Source: Fodinibacter sp963763015 (GTDB lineage: Bacteria; Actinomycetota; Actinomycetes; Actinomycetales; Dermatophilaceae). From it: a stretch of 64,000 bases of DNA. The position numbers and the translations under genes are program-made. The DNA lies in the NCBI GenBank assembly GCA_963763015.1, contig CAVXML010000009.1, positions 248,001 through 312,000 on the forward strand. Direction: 5' to 3'. Below are positions 26,201 to 36,368 of this stretch, in pieces (positions within the stretch are counted from its first letter, which is position 1; each line of letters begins with the position of its first letter). The notes beneath the pieces are model-generated. The model had not been told where the DNA came from. It was given only the letters and a program-made list of their open reading frames with translations, and made no database searches.

Positions 26201-27138
26201 GCCCTGCGGCATCCCGGCTGGGTGACCGGCTCACCGTCACCGGTCACCGGGTGGGGTGGCGGGCGGTCCGCCGGATGCCGGAGCGGGCGGCGTACGCGCT
26301 CTTCGACCGCGCCGCGGACCTCACCGTGGCACGTGGCGGTGCCCGCCGGCTGCGGTCGAACTACGCCAGGGTGCGCCCGGAGCTCGACGACGCCGCCCTG
26401 TCCGCGCTCGTGCGCGAGGGGATGCGCTCCTACCTGCGCTACTACTGCGAGGCGTTCCGGCTCCAGGACCTCGGCCCCGACGACCTCGCCGCCCGCGTAC
26501 GAGCCGAGGGGGACGTGCCGGTGCGCCAGGTCATCGACGCCGGCGGGTCGGTCGTCGCGTTCCTTGGACACATGGGCAACTGGGACCTGGCGGGCGCGTG
26601 GGGCACCACCCACCTCGGGCCGGTGACGACGGTCGTCGAGCGGCTGGAGCCCAAGGAGGTCTTCGACGAGTTCCTGGCCTTCCGCGAGTCGCTCGGCATG
26701 ACCATCATCCCGCTGACCGGCGCGGGCAACCCCTTCCCGGCGCTACGGCAGGCCGCCCGCCGGCCCGGGATCATCCCGCTGCTGGCCGACCGCGACCTCA
26801 CCGCGAGGGGTGTGGAGGTGGACTTCTGCGGGCACCCGGCGCGGATGGCCCCCGGGCCGGCGGCCCTCGCCATCGCGGAGCGGCGACCGCTGCACCCCGT
26901 GTCGATCCGGCACGAACGGAGGACGGGGGGGTGGGGGATCGTCATCACCTTCCACCCCGCCGTGACCGACCCCGGCCGGGGCACCACCCGGGAACGGGCC
27001 ATCGCGATGACCCAGGAGTGCGCCGACACCCTCGGCGCCGCGGTGCGCGAGCACACGGCCGACTGGCACATGCTCCAGCGCGTCTTCCTCGACGACCTCG
27101 ACCGCAGGCGGCTGCCCGACCCCGAGCGCGTCCGATGA
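26197..27138 (+). CDS. Phosphatidylinositol mannoside acyltransferase (PatA-like)
   Basis: A 313-residue LPLAT-type acyltransferase of the LpxL/HtrB superfamily. GTG 26197 overlaps the pgsA stop (GTGA). The active-site H-x4-D is in FLGHMGNWDLAGAWG, and later PGIIPLLADRDLTARGVEVD and GPAALAIAERRPLHPVSI match the family. In the pathway it adds a palmitoyl group to the mannose of PIM1 or PIM2 at the inner membrane face (Rv2611c, established). Its place between pgsA and pimA makes this assignment firm. Confidence 0.92.
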   Translation: MSPAASRLGDRLTVTGHRVGWRAVRRMPERAAYALFDRAADLTVARGGARRLRSNYARVRPELDDAALSALVREGMRSYLRYYCEAFRLQDLGPDDLAARVRAEGDVPVRQVIDAGGSVVAFLGHMGNWDLAGAWGTTHLGPVTTVVERLEPKEVFDEFLAFRESLGMTIIPLTGAGNPFPALRQAARRPGIIPLLADRDLTARGVEVDFCGHPARMAPGPAALAIAERRPLHPVSIRHERRTGGWGIVITFHPAVTDPGRGTTRERAIAMTQECADTLGAAVREHTADWHMLQRVFLDDLDRRRLPDPERVR

Positions 27139-28322
27139 GGATCGGGATGGTCTGTCCCTACGCCTGGGACATGCCCGGTGGCGTGCAGTTCCACGTACGG
27201 GACCTCGCCGAGCACTTCACCGGTCAGGGTCACGAGGTGTCGGTGCTCGCGCCGACGGACGACGACAGCGGGCTCCCCGCGTACCTGACGTCGTGCGGGC
27301 GCGCCGTGCCGGTGCGCTACAACGGCTCCGTCGCGAGGGTGACCCTCGGCCCCGCGACCTCGGCCAGGGTGTCGCGCTGGCTGGAAGCGGGGAGGTTCGA
27401 CGTCCTCCACCTGCACGAGCCGGTGAACCCGTCGGTGTCGCTGCTCGCGCTCTGGGCATCGACCGAACCGGTCGTGGCGACGTTCCACTCCGCGATGCTG
27501 CGCTCGCGGGCCCTGCACGCCGCGCACCCCCTGCTGCGGCCGTCGCTGGAGAAGATCCGCGGGCGGATCGCGGTGTCGCAGGACGCCCGGTCGACGGTCA
27601 GCCGGCACATCGGCGGGGAGGCCTTCATCATCCCCAACGGGGTCCACGTCGACCGGTTCGGCGCTGCGCCGGTACGCCCCGACTGGGCCGGCTCGCCCGA
27701 CGCCCCGACACTCGCGTTCCTCGGGCGGGTGGACGAGCCGCGCAAGGGCCTGGCCGTGGCGCTACGCGCACTGCCGGCGATCCTCGACGTCCACCCTCGC
27801 ACGCGCCTCCTCGTGGCCGGGCCGGGGGACGCCGCAGACCTCCTGCGTGCCGCCGACCCTCGCGCAGCGGCGGCGACCGTGATGCTCGGCATGGTCTCCG
27901 ACGCGGAGAAGGCCTCGCTCCTGCGCTCCGCCGACGCGTACGTCGCTCCGCACCTGGGCGGCGAGAGCTTCGGCATCGTCCTCGTGGAGGCCATGGCCTC
28001 GGGGGCGCCGGTGGTCGCGTCCGACCTGCCGGCATTCGCCGCCGTGCTCGACGGGGGACGCACCGGCGTGCTCTTCGAGACCGGCTCGGCCGAGGGCCTG
28101 GCCGGCTCGCTGCTCGGTCTCCTCGCCGACCGCGAGCACCGGGACCGGCTCTGCGCGAGCGGGCTGGCCCGTGCCCAGGTGTTCGACTGGGGCGTCGTGG
28201 CGGCCCGCATCATGGCGGTCTACGAGACCGTCATCGCCGGTGCCGACGGCGAGCCCGAGGAGCCTCAGCCCCAGAACCTGTGGGGCCGGCTCGTGCGCGG
28301 CGTCCCGGGCGGCGGTGACTGA
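27135..28322 (+). CDS. pimA: Phosphatidyl-myo-inositol mannosyltransferase PimA
   Basis: A 395-residue GT4 glycosyltransferase. ATG 27135 overlaps the acyltransferase stop. MVCPYAWDMPGGVQFHVRDL is the N-terminal GT-B loop binding the acceptor. FLGRVDEPRKGLAVALRALP begins the GDP-mannose domain, and ESFGIVLVEAMASG is the E-x7-E nucleotide-sugar motif. It adds the first mannose to the 2-position of PI on the cytosolic face. A 25-residue Pro/Glu tail follows the catalytic core. Operon structure (4-base overlaps) couples it with pgsA and the acyltransferase. Confidence 0.95.
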   Translation: MRIGMVCPYAWDMPGGVQFHVRDLAEHFTGQGHEVSVLAPTDDDSGLPAYLTSCGRAVPVRYNGSVARVTLGPATSARVSRWLEAGRFDVLHLHEPVNPSVSLLALWASTEPVVATFHSAMLRSRALHAAHPLLRPSLEKIRGRIAVSQDARSTVSRHIGGEAFIIPNGVHVDRFGAAPVRPDWAGSPDAPTLAFLGRVDEPRKGLAVALRALPAILDVHPRTRLLVAGPGDAADLLRAADPRAAAATVMLGMVSDAEKASLLRSADAYVAPHLGGESFGIVLVEAMASGAPVVASDLPAFAAVLDGGRTGVLFETGSAEGLAGSLLGLLADREHRDRLCASGLARAQVFDWGVVAARIMAVYETVIAGADGEPEEPQPQNLWGRLVRGVPGGGD

Positions 28323-28909
28323 TGGTCGACGTCCTCCAGCTGGCCACCTTCGTCCTCATCGTCCTCATCGGGGTCGCGTGGTACCTCTCGTACTCGGCGG
28401 CCCGCCTCGACCGGCTGCACGCCAAGGTCGAGGGGGCGATGTCGGTCCTGGACGCCCAGCTCGTGCGGCGCGCGGAAGCAGCCCTCGAGCTCGCCAACAG
28501 CGACGTTCTCGACCCGGCGAGCGCCCTGCTCATCGCCGAGGCGGCAACGGAGTGCCTCGAGCGCACCACCGAGCACCCCGTCACCGACGACCTCCTCGAC
28601 GGCCAGCACTTCGGCGGACGCGAGCAGGTCGAGAGCGACCTCACGACGGCTCTCGCAGCCGCGCTCCCGGAGCCCGTCGTCGAGAGCCTGCGGGCACGGG
28701 ACGACGAGCTCGTGGCGGACGCCCTCGACCGCGTCTCCGCCAGCGCGTTACGGGTACAGCTGGCCCGGCGCTTCCACAACGACGCGGTCCGCGACGTGCG
28801 TCGGGTCCGCGCCAAGTGGTCGGTGCAGATCTTCGGCCTGGCCGGCTACGCCGCCCTGCCGGAGCCCGTGGTCTTCGACGACGAGCTGCCGAGCGCACTG
28901 GCTCGCTGA
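28322..28909 (+). CDS. LemA-like membrane protein
   Basis: A 195-residue protein whose ATG overlaps the last base of the pimA stop. One N-terminal membrane helix (LATFVLIVLIGVAWYLS) is followed by a long helical domain. Near the end, LARRFHNDAVRDVRRVRAKW and GYAALPEPVVFDDE resemble the C-terminal LemA signature (RFYN..V..YN....FP..........F). Function unknown. In the corresponding mycobacterial locus a NUDIX hydrolase stands here, so this is a lineage-specific occupant. Helix heptads suggest coiled coil. The LemA relation is inferred from motif similarity only. Confidence 0.6.
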   Translation: MVDVLQLATFVLIVLIGVAWYLSYSAARLDRLHAKVEGAMSVLDAQLVRRAEAALELANSDVLDPASALLIAEAATECLERTTEHPVTDDLLDGQHFGGREQVESDLTTALAAALPEPVVESLRARDDELVADALDRVSASALRVQLARRFHNDAVRDVRRVRAKWSVQIFGLAGYAALPEPVVFDDELPSALAR

Positions 28910-28986
28910 ACAGGGGTCCGCTCAGGCGTCGGCCCGCGCCCGGACCGCGGCCCGCGCGGGCCCGCGGCGGACCTACACTTTGTGCC

Positions 28987-29889
<903 letters not shown>

Positions 29890-29901
29890 CCGGCCTCCGG
29901 G

Positions 29902-31629
29902 TCAGGGCGCGGACTCCGGCTCGGCCCTGTCGTCCCGTCGGCCACGGAAGGCCCGGACGGCGGCGTTGATCGTCGGGTAGGACCGCAGCGGTCCCTCCGG
30001 CGCGAGCAGCCCCACCCGCCCGAGACGCCGCACCACGTCCTGGTTGGCGCGCGCCACGGCGACGCGGTCCACGTCCGCCGCCTCCAGCTGCTCCAGCAGG
30101 TCGGCCAGCCCGTCGAGGGCCGAGGCGTCGAGAGCGCCGATGCCCTCGAAGTCGAGGACGACCCACTCCTCGCGACCCGGGTTGGCCTCGAGGGCCTCGA
30201 GCACACGCACCCGGAAGCGATCGGTGTTGAGGAAGAACAGTGGGGCGTCGAAGCGGTACACCAGAAGGCCCGGCTCGGTCCTGGCGCCGGGGTGGGCGTC
30301 GACCTCGACCCACCCGTCCAGCTCGGGCCGGTCGCCGAGGACGGCGTCGTGAGGACGAGCCATCCGCCCGAGGGCCACGATGATCGACAGGCTGACCGCG
30401 AGGAGCACTCCGGCGAGCACGTCGACGAGGATCACCCCGAGGGTGGCCGCGACCGCGAGGGCTGCCTCGCGGCGGCTCACCCTCCACAGCGCCCGGTAGC
30501 CGGGGACGTCGAGGATGGCGATCGCCGCCGAGATGATCACGGCGGCGAGCGTCGAGCGAGGTACCTGCTCGAGGATCGGGCTGAGCACGAGCAGAGTGGC
30601 AACCACCACGGAGCAGGCGACGAGCGACACGAGCTGCGTCCGGCTGCCGAGCGAGGCGGGCACGGCGGTGCGGCTGGCGCTGGAGGACACCGGAAAGCCC
30701 TGCGACACACCGGCGGAGAGGTTGGTCAGGCCGAGCGCGAGGAGCTCCTGGTTCGGGTCGATCCGGTAGCCCTGCTGCGCAGCGATCGATCGCGCGGTGA
30801 GCACGTTGTCGGTGAACCCCACGAGCACGACGCCCAGGGCCACGGGAACCAGCTGCACGACGTCGTCGACAGACACGGCCGGCAGTCCGGGCGTCGGCAG
30901 GCCCTCCGGGATCTGGCCGACGACGGGGACGACCGGGTCGGTCCCCGGGAGCAGCCAGACCACCAGGGTGGCCAGCGCCACCGCCACCAGGGCGCCGGGC
31001 ACTCGCGGGGCCCGGCGCCGCAGGACCAGGACGATGGTCAGCGAGGCGACCCCCACGGTCAGGGTCGCCGGGTCCACGTCACCGAGCTCGGCGAGGAGCT
31101 CGGCGACTCGGGGGAAGAACCGGTCCGCCTCGATGTCGACGCCGGTGAAGGCGGCGATCTGGCTGCTGAGCAGGGTGAGCCCCACCCCGGTGATGTAGCC
31201 GACCAGCACCGGCTTGGACAGCACGGAGGCGATGAAGCCCAGCCGGGCCAGTGCGGAGAGCACCGCGATGCCACCCACGACGAGAGCCAGGGCGGCCATC
31301 AGTGCCACATACCGCGCCGGGTCGCCAGCGGCGATGGCCCCGACGCCGGTCGCGGCGAGGATCGCCGTACCGGGCTCGGGACCGACCCCCAGGTGCCGGC
31401 TCGTTCCGACCACCGCGTAGACGACGAGCGGAGCGATGACCGCGTAGAAGCCGTACTCCGGAGGCATCCCGGCGAGCTCGGCGTAGGCCATGGACTGCGG
31501 GATGAGCATCGCGCCGACGGTGAGCCCGGCGACCAGGTCGACCCGGAGCCACCCCCGCTCGTAGGCCCGCAGGAGCGCCAGCCCCGGGGCGAGCCGGGAG
31601 AGCCGCTCGGGCGTCCGCCGGCTGCTCAC
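29902..31629 (-). CDS. SulP family anion transporter with STAS domain
   Basis: A 575-residue membrane transporter. The SulP signature region is PGLALLRAYERGWLRVDLVA, then AGLTVGAMLIPQSMAYAELA and GMPPEYGFYAVIAPLVVYAV. About ten to twelve helices follow, with a C-terminal STAS domain from about residue 450 (EEWVVLDFEGIGALDASALD). Substrates in the family are sulfate, bicarbonate or C4-dicarboxylates; none can be chosen. There is no fused carbonic anhydrase. GTG 31629 has TACCGT six bases upstream, so it may be leaderless. It is not part of the PLP pathway by function. Confidence 0.88.
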   Translation of the reverse strand: MSSRRTPERLSRLAPGLALLRAYERGWLRVDLVAGLTVGAMLIPQSMAYAELAGMPPEYGFYAVIAPLVVYAVVGTSRHLGVGPEPGTAILAATGVGAIAAGDPARYVALMAALALVVGGIAVLSALARLGFIASVLSKPVLVGYITGVGLTLLSSQIAAFTGVDIEADRFFPRVAELLAELGDVDPATLTVGVASLTIVLVLRRRAPRVPGALVAVALATLVVWLLPGTDPVVPVVGQIPEGLPTPGLPAVSVDDVVQLVPVALGVVLVGFTDNVLTARSIAAQQGYRIDPNQELLALGLTNLSAGVSQGFPVSSSASRTAVPASLGSRTQLVSLVACSVVVATLLVLSPILEQVPRSTLAAVIISAAIAILDVPGYRALWRVSRREAALAVAATLGVILVDVLAGVLLAVSLSIIVALGRMARPHDAVLGDRPELDGWVEVDAHPGARTEPGLLVYRFDAPLFFLNTDRFRVRVLEALEANPGREEWVVLDFEGIGALDASALDGLADLLEQLEAADVDRVAVARANQDVVRRLGRVGLLAPEGPLRSYPTINAAVRAFRGRRDDRAEPESAP

Positions 31630-31649
31630 TGTCCGACGGTATCGGGAGC

Positions 31650-32888
31650 TCAGGTCACGGTGGCGCGGGTCCGGAACTGCTCCCGCTCGAACTCGCGCGA
31701 CTCGACGACCTCCCGCAGGTGCTCGGCGGCGCGCAGCACATCGCCGTGCGTCAGGTAGAGCGGCGCGAAGCCGAGCCGGACGATGTCCGGCTCGCGGAAG
31801 TCCCCGACCACCCCGCGCGCGATGAGGGCCTGGACGACGGCATACGCCTTCGGATGCCGCACGCTCACCTGCGACCCCCGCCGGTCGGCCACGCGGGGGG
31901 TGGCCACCGGCAGGTCGGGTTGCAGGGTGTCGAGGCACTCGAGGAAGAAGGCGGTGAGCGACAGCGACCGCTCCCGGACCGTCGACACCTCGAGGCCGTC
32001 GTACACGGCGAGGGCGGCCTCCAGCGCGAGCATCCCAAGCAGGGGCGGCGTTCCGACCCGGGCCCGGCTGATGCCGGGGGCCGGCTCGTAGTGCGGAACC
32101 ATGCCGAAGGGACTCGCGTGCCCGTTCCAGCCCGCGAGTGGCTGGTCGAAGGCGTCCTGGTGCCGGGCGGCGACGTACAGGAAGGCCGGCGCGCCCGGCC
32201 CGCCGTTGAGGTACTTGTAGCCACAGCCGACGGCGAGGTCCACCCCGTGCTCGTCCAGGCCGACGTCGAGCACTCCTGCGGAGTGGCACAGGTCCCAGCA
32301 CACCAGGGCTCCGACGGCGTGGGTCGCGCGGGTGAGTGCGGGCAGGTCCCACAGCTCGCCGGTGCGGTAGTCGACCGAGCTGTACGACGCGAGCGCGAGG
32401 TCGTCGCCCAGCTCGCCCACGCGGGTGGCCGCCTGCGCCGTCGGGACCCGCTCGACGACGAGGCCGGCATCCCGGGCGGCGGCATCGGTGATGTACAGGT
32501 CGGTCGGGAACGAGTCGGGGTCGGTCAGCACGACGCGCCGGCCCGGGCGCATCCGGGATGCCGCAACGACCGCCTTGTACAGGTTCACCGTGGTCGAGTC
32601 GGTGCACACGACCTGTCCCGGGGCGGCCCCGACCAGCCGGGCGACGCGGTCACCGACCCGGGTCGGGGCGTCCCACCACCCCGCCTCGTTCCAGCTCGCG
32701 ATGAGCCGGTTGCCCCACTGCCGGTGGACCACGTCGGCCACCGTCTCCGCGACACCGGTGGGAAGGGCCCCCAGCGAGTTCCCGTCGAGGTAGACCACGC
32801 CCGCAGGGAGCCGGAACCGCCCACGCAGGTCCGTGGCGGCGTGGAGGCCGTCGAGCTCCCTGGCCCGCTGGGTCAGCGTCGAGGACAT
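31650..32888 (-). CDS. kynU: Kynureninase
   Basis: A 412-residue PLP enzyme of fold type I. VYLDGNSLGALPTGVAETVA is at the N-terminus, QVVCTDSTTVNLYKAVVAA binds the cofactor phosphate, and the lysine is in GCGYKYLNGGPGAPAFLYVA. It cleaves kynurenine to anthranilate and alanine in tryptophan breakdown. No tryptophan dioxygenase or formamidase gene is nearby, so it probably works with genes elsewhere. ATG 32888 has TACGGT six bases upstream (minus strand), and the acetyltransferase gene ahead overlaps it by 16 bases. Confidence 0.93.
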   Translation of the reverse strand: MSSTLTQRARELDGLHAATDLRGRFRLPAGVVYLDGNSLGALPTGVAETVADVVHRQWGNRLIASWNEAGWWDAPTRVGDRVARLVGAAPGQVVCTDSTTVNLYKAVVAASRMRPGRRVVLTDPDSFPTDLYITDAAARDAGLVVERVPTAQAATRVGELGDDLALASYSSVDYRTGELWDLPALTRATHAVGALVCWDLCHSAGVLDVGLDEHGVDLAVGCGYKYLNGGPGAPAFLYVAARHQDAFDQPLAGWNGHASPFGMVPHYEPAPGISRARVGTPPLLGMLALEAALAVYDGLEVSTVRERSLSLTAFFLECLDTLQPDLPVATPRVADRRGSQVSVRHPKAYAVVQALIARGVVGDFREPDIVRLGFAPLYLTHGDVLRAAEHLREVVESREFEREQFRTRATVT

Positions 32889-33427
32889 GGCACGACCGTA
32901 GCGCCGTCGGGTGGAAGCACCATGAGCAGCAGTGGCTCACGGTCAGGCGGCAGCCAGGGTGGGCGAGCACGGCCGACGACCCGCCGGCCGTGCCGCTCGT
33001 ACAGCGCGACGGCCCGCCGGCTCTCCGAGACGACGTCGAGGACCGGTGTTCGACCGAGGATCCGCGCGTGGTCGACGGCCGTGCGCAGGAGGTCGCTCCC
33101 GACCCCGCGGCCGGTCGCCCTCGCGTCGACGAAGAGAACCGACACCGCGGCGAGCGCAGAGGCCGGCAGCCCGGTGCCCTCGGTCCACGCGTCGGCCTCC
33201 CAGCCGCCGCCGACGCCGGTCAGTGCGACGTGCCCGATCACCGCGTCCCCCTCGTCTGCCACCCACGCGGCGAGCTCCGTGGCTCGCACGAGGAAGTCCT
33301 CGACCGGGAAGGGCAACGGCCAGCGAACGGGGTAGCCGGTGGCGTCACGTTGCGCCGCCAGCACGCGGACGAGGTCGGGAACGTCCTGCGGTGAGCGCCG
33401 ACGGATGGTCACACCTGTGGAGCGCAC
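32873..33427 (-). CDS. GNAT family N-acetyltransferase
   Basis: A 184-residue acetyltransferase. VTIRRRSPQDVPDLVRVLAA opens the fold, VSVLFVDARATGRGVGSDLL holds the acetyl-CoA loop, and ESRRAVALYERHGRRVVGRA closes it. The acceptor is unknown. GTG 33427 has TACACT exactly six bases upstream, which suggests a leaderless mRNA. It overlaps the kynureninase start, so the two could be co-transcribed, but each also has its own -10 candidate. Confidence 0.85.
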   Translation of the reverse strand: MRSTGVTIRRRSPQDVPDLVRVLAAQRDATGYPVRWPLPFPVEDFLVRATELAAWVADEGDAVIGHVALTGVGGGWEADAWTEGTGLPASALAAVSVLFVDARATGRGVGSDLLRTAVDHARILGRTPVLDVVSESRRAVALYERHGRRVVGRARPPWLPPDREPLLLMVLPPDGATVVPCPRR

Positions 33428-33568
33428 GCCGGGAGTGTAGGCACGCCTCAACAGCCGGGGCCGTCGACCCGTGCTGCCCGACCGGACGACGGTGAAGGCG
33501 CCGGCGCGGCAGGCCACGCCTCGGGGACCTGAGCCTCGCCGCTCACTCGGGTCGTAGCATCGACGCCC

Positions 33569-34192
33569 GTGACCGGCATCCCACCACTCATCGGCGTCCT
33601 GGCGGTCCAGGGTGACGTTCGGGAGCACCTGGCGGCGCTCGAGGGCGCCGGAGCACGCACGACCACGGTTCGTCGGCCGGAGGAGGTGGGGGCGATCGAC
33701 GCCCTCGTCATCCCCGGGGGCGAGTCCACGACGATGGACAAGCTCGTGCGGGCCTTCGGGCTGCAGGCCCCTCTGCGGGAGCGGATCGCGACCGGGATGC
33801 CGGTGTACGGCTCCTGCGCCGGGATGATCATGCTCGCCGACCGGCTCGCGGACGCGCGGCCCGACCAGGAGACCCTCGGTGGGCTGGACATCACCGTGCG
33901 CCGCAACGCCTTCGGCCGTCAGGTCGACTCCTTCGAGGAGGACCTCCACATCCGCGAGCTGGGCGGGGAGCCGGTGCGGGCCGTCTTCATCCGGGCTCCC
34001 TGGGTGGAGGAGGCAGGGGAGTCCGTGCGGGTCCTGGCCAGGGTCGAGGAGGGTCCGGCCGCCGGTAGGATCGTCGCCGCGCGTCAGGGCGACCTGCTCG
34101 TCACCTCGTTCCACCCCGAGGTGACCGGCGACCACCGGGTCCACCGCCTGTTCGTCGACATCGTGAGGCAACACCAGAGGGAGCGTTCATGA
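33569..34192 (+). CDS. pdxT: Pyridoxal 5'-phosphate synthase glutaminase subunit PdxT
   Basis: A 207-residue class I glutaminase. GVLAVQGDVREHLAALE, the oxyanion motif IPGGESTTMDKL, the nucleophile in YGSCAGMIML, and the His-Glu pair in TSFHPEVTGDHRVH are all present. It releases ammonia from glutamine and channels it into PdxS. TAGCAT at 33555-33560 precedes GTG 33569 by eight bases. Its stop overlaps the yebC start by four bases. Confidence 0.96.
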   Translation: MTGIPPLIGVLAVQGDVREHLAALEGAGARTTTVRRPEEVGAIDALVIPGGESTTMDKLVRAFGLQAPLRERIATGMPVYGSCAGMIMLADRLADARPDQETLGGLDITVRRNAFGRQVDSFEEDLHIRELGGEPVRAVFIRAPWVEEAGESVRVLARVEEGPAAGRIVAARQGDLLVTSFHPEVTGDHRVHRLFVDIVRQHQRERS

Positions 34193-34947
34193 GCGGCCAC
34201 TCCAAGTGGGCGACCACCAAGCACAAGAAGGCGGCGATCGACGCCAAGCGCGGGAAGCTCTTCGCCAAGCTCATCAAGAACATCGAGGTGGCGGCCCGCA
34301 CCGGTGGCGGCGACCCGGCCGGCAACCCCACCCTCTACGACGCGATCCAGAAGGCCAAGAAGACCTCGGTGCCCAACGACAACATCGACCGTGCCGTCAA
34401 GCGGGGCTCCGGTGCGGAGTCCGGTGGGGCCAGCTGGGAGACGATCACCTACGAGGGCTACGCACCCGGCGGGGTCGCGGTCCTCATCGAGTGCCTCACC
34501 GACAACCGCAACCGCGCCGCGGCCGAGGTGCGCACGGCCCTCACCCGCAACGGCGGGTCGCTGGCCGACCCGGGCTCGGTCTCGTACCTCTTCACCCGAA
34601 AGGGGGTGGTCCTCGTCCCCAAGACCGAGGACCGCGGCGAGGACGACATCCTCGAGGTCGTCCTCGACGCTGGGGCCGAGGAGGTCAACGACAACGGCGA
34701 CACGTGGGAGATCGTGTGCGAGGCGAGCGACGTGGTGGCCGTCCGCACCGCCCTGCAGGACGCCGGAGTCGACTACGACTCCGCGGAGGCCTCGTGGGTG
34801 CCGAGCATGCAGGTGCCCCTCGACCTCGACGGCGCCAAGAGGATGATCCGCGTCGTGGAGGCCCTCGAGGACTCCGACGACGTCCAGGACGTCTTCGCCA
34901 ACGGCGACATCCCGGACGACGTGCTGGCCCAGCTCGACGAGGAGTGA
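34189..34947 (+). CDS. YebC/PmpR family protein (TACO1-like)
   Basis: A 252-residue protein with the invariant start MSGHSKWATTKHKKAAIDAK, then SVPNDNIDRAVKRGSG, YEGYAPGGVAVLIECLTDNR and SYLFTRKGVV. The family is annotated as transcription regulators, though recent work supports a role in easing ribosome stalling at proline runs (known for some members). Its conserved place before ruvCAB is seen across bacteria. It is translationally coupled with pdxT (ATGA overlap region). Confidence 0.95.
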   Translation: MSGHSKWATTKHKKAAIDAKRGKLFAKLIKNIEVAARTGGGDPAGNPTLYDAIQKAKKTSVPNDNIDRAVKRGSGAESGGASWETITYEGYAPGGVAVLIECLTDNRNRAAAEVRTALTRNGGSLADPGSVSYLFTRKGVVLVPKTEDRGEDDILEVVLDAGAEEVNDNGDTWEIVCEASDVVAVRTALQDAGVDYDSAEASWVPSMQVPLDLDGAKRMIRVVEALEDSDDVQDVFANGDIPDDVLAQLDEE

Positions 34948-35187
34948 GATCGGGCGCCGCCGGCCCTCGGAGCGCATGGCAACCGTGTCATCACGGTGAG
35001 GGCGCGGATTCTCTTCGATGTCGCACGGACATCCGCGTCGCGACGCACCGACCGCGTCATCCCCGTGACGGCGCGGGACATCGGGGGCGAGACCGGACCG
35101 GGTGCCCCTGTCGCGTCGGGTTGGCGCGACGGCACGTCGGCGCGTGTTGCTCCGCCGGGCAGCGCACGAGGCTGTGTAGCGTGGCTG

Positions 35188-35203
35188 CCGAACAGGTGTT
35201 CTA
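35188..35203 (+). promoter_or_regulatory. LexA (SOS) box upstream of ruvC
   Basis: CCGAACAGGTGTTCTA has the actinobacterial SOS core GAAC-N4-GTTC, with a central AGGT, 47 bases before the ruvC start. LexA would repress ruvCAB until DNA damage. The surrounding 303-base gap (34948-35250) after yebC contains no other gene that I can support; it probably holds the ruvC promoter. Confidence 0.75.
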
Positions 35204-35250
35204 ACGCACCCGGGCATCCCGGGTGCCCGTCCCGGAAAGGGTGCCCGCTG

Positions 35251-35763
35251 GTGCGCGTGCTCGGTGTCGATCCCGGTCTGACCCGCTGTGGGCTCGGCGT
35301 GGTCGACGGTCGCCCCGGGCGGGCCGCGATGGTCGCCGTGGGGGTCGTGCGCACGCCGAGCCACGGCGACCCGGGGGAGCGCCTGGTGTTCCTCGAGCGT
35401 GAGCTCGACGGGTGGCTCGCCCGGTTCCGGCCCGATGTCGTGGCGGTCGAACGGGTCTTCGCGGACGCCAACGTCTCGTCCGTGATGACGACGGCCCACG
35501 CGACCGCCGTCGCGTTGCTCACGGCGAGCAAGCGCGGCATCCCGGTCGTCTTCCACACGCCGACCGAGGTCAAGGCGGCCGTGACGGGGTCGGGGAGGGC
35601 CGGGAAGGCGCAGGTGACGGCCATGGTGACCCGCATCCTCGGTCTCGAGGTCGCGCCCCGCCCCGCTGACGCGGGCGACGCCCTCGCACTGGCCATCTGC
35701 CACGTCTGGCGCGGCGCGTCCACGGCTCGGCGGGCCACCCTCGCGGCGGAGGCCCGCCGATGA
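35251..35763 (+). CDS. ruvC: Crossover junction endodeoxyribonuclease RuvC
   Basis: A 170-residue Holliday-junction resolvase. Acidic active-site residues are visible in RVLGVDPGLTRCGLG (Asp 6 region), VVAVERVFADANVSSVM (Glu) and PRPADAGDALALAICH (two Asp). It cuts junctions symmetrically together with the RuvAB motor. GTG 35251 has GGAAAGG 13 bases upstream; an upstream extension would cross the SOS box. The stop overlaps the ruvA start (ATGA). Confidence 0.96.
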   Translation: MRVLGVDPGLTRCGLGVVDGRPGRAAMVAVGVVRTPSHGDPGERLVFLERELDGWLARFRPDVVAVERVFADANVSSVMTTAHATAVALLTASKRGIPVVFHTPTEVKAAVTGSGRAGKAQVTAMVTRILGLEVAPRPADAGDALALAICHVWRGASTARRATLAAEARR

Positions 35764-36368
35764 TCGCCTCCGTGCGGGGGCCGGTCACCCACGTCGGGCT
35801 CGACCACGTGGTCGTCGAGGTGGGAGGCATCGGCATGCTCGTGCACACCACCCCGGCGACGGCGGCGACGTGCCGCCGCGGCAGCGAGGCCTCCCTCGCC
35901 ACCACCCTCGTCGTCCGGGAGGACTCCCTGAGCCTGTTCGGTTTCGGCGCCGCCGCTGAGCGCGACATGTTCCAGACCGTGCAGACCGTCTCCGGGGTGG
36001 GGCCCCGCCTCGCCCTCGCGATGCTCTCCGTCATGGGTCCGGGCGAGCTGGCGACCGCGCTCTCCACCGGCGACAGCAAGGCACTGACCGCGATCCCGGG
36101 GATCGGGACGAAGTCCGCCGAGCGCCTGGTCCTCGAGCTGCGAGACAAGGTCGGGGTCGTGTCCGGGAGTCGCGAGGGAGCCGCGAGCGGAGCCGTCGGG
36201 CAGCAGGTCGGCGAGCCGTGGCGCGGGCAGGTCGCCGAGGCGCTGGTCGGTCTGGGCTGGTCGGCGAAGCAGGCGGGGGATGCCGTCGAGCGGGTCGCGG
36301 CGAGCGCGGAACCGGATGCCGACATCGCCACCTACCTGCGGCTGGCCCTGCGGGAGCTGCGCCCGTGA
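35760..36368 (+). CDS. ruvA: Holliday junction branch migration protein RuvA
   Basis: A 202-residue junction-binding subunit. MIASVRGPVTHVGLDHVVVE is the OB domain, and two helix-hairpin-helix motifs are seen in QTVSGVGPRLALAMLS and TAIPGIGTKSAERLVLEL. A Gly/Ser linker leads to the C-terminal RuvB-binding domain VAEALVGLGWSAKQAGDAVE. It overlaps both neighbours by four bases, so ruvCAB forms one operon. Confidence 0.97.
   Translation: MIASVRGPVTHVGLDHVVVEVGGIGMLVHTTPATAATCRRGSEASLATTLVVREDSLSLFGFGAAAERDMFQTVQTVSGVGPRLALAMLSVMGPGELATALSTGDSKALTAIPGIGTKSAERLVLELRDKVGVVSGSREGAASGAVGQQVGEPWRGQVAEALVGLGWSAKQAGDAVERVAASAEPDADIATYLRLALRELRP

Noticed and set aside
33440..33568. A small gene in the gap between the acetyltransferase gene and pdxT
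   Set aside because: The space only fits two divergent leaderless promoters (33434-33439 and 33555-33560); no start codon with ribosome binding site is seen.
35000..35250. An upstream extension of ruvC from GTG 34996
   Set aside because: The extra residues show no family similarity and the extension would place the SOS box inside the coding region; GTG 35251 matches the normal RuvC N-terminus.
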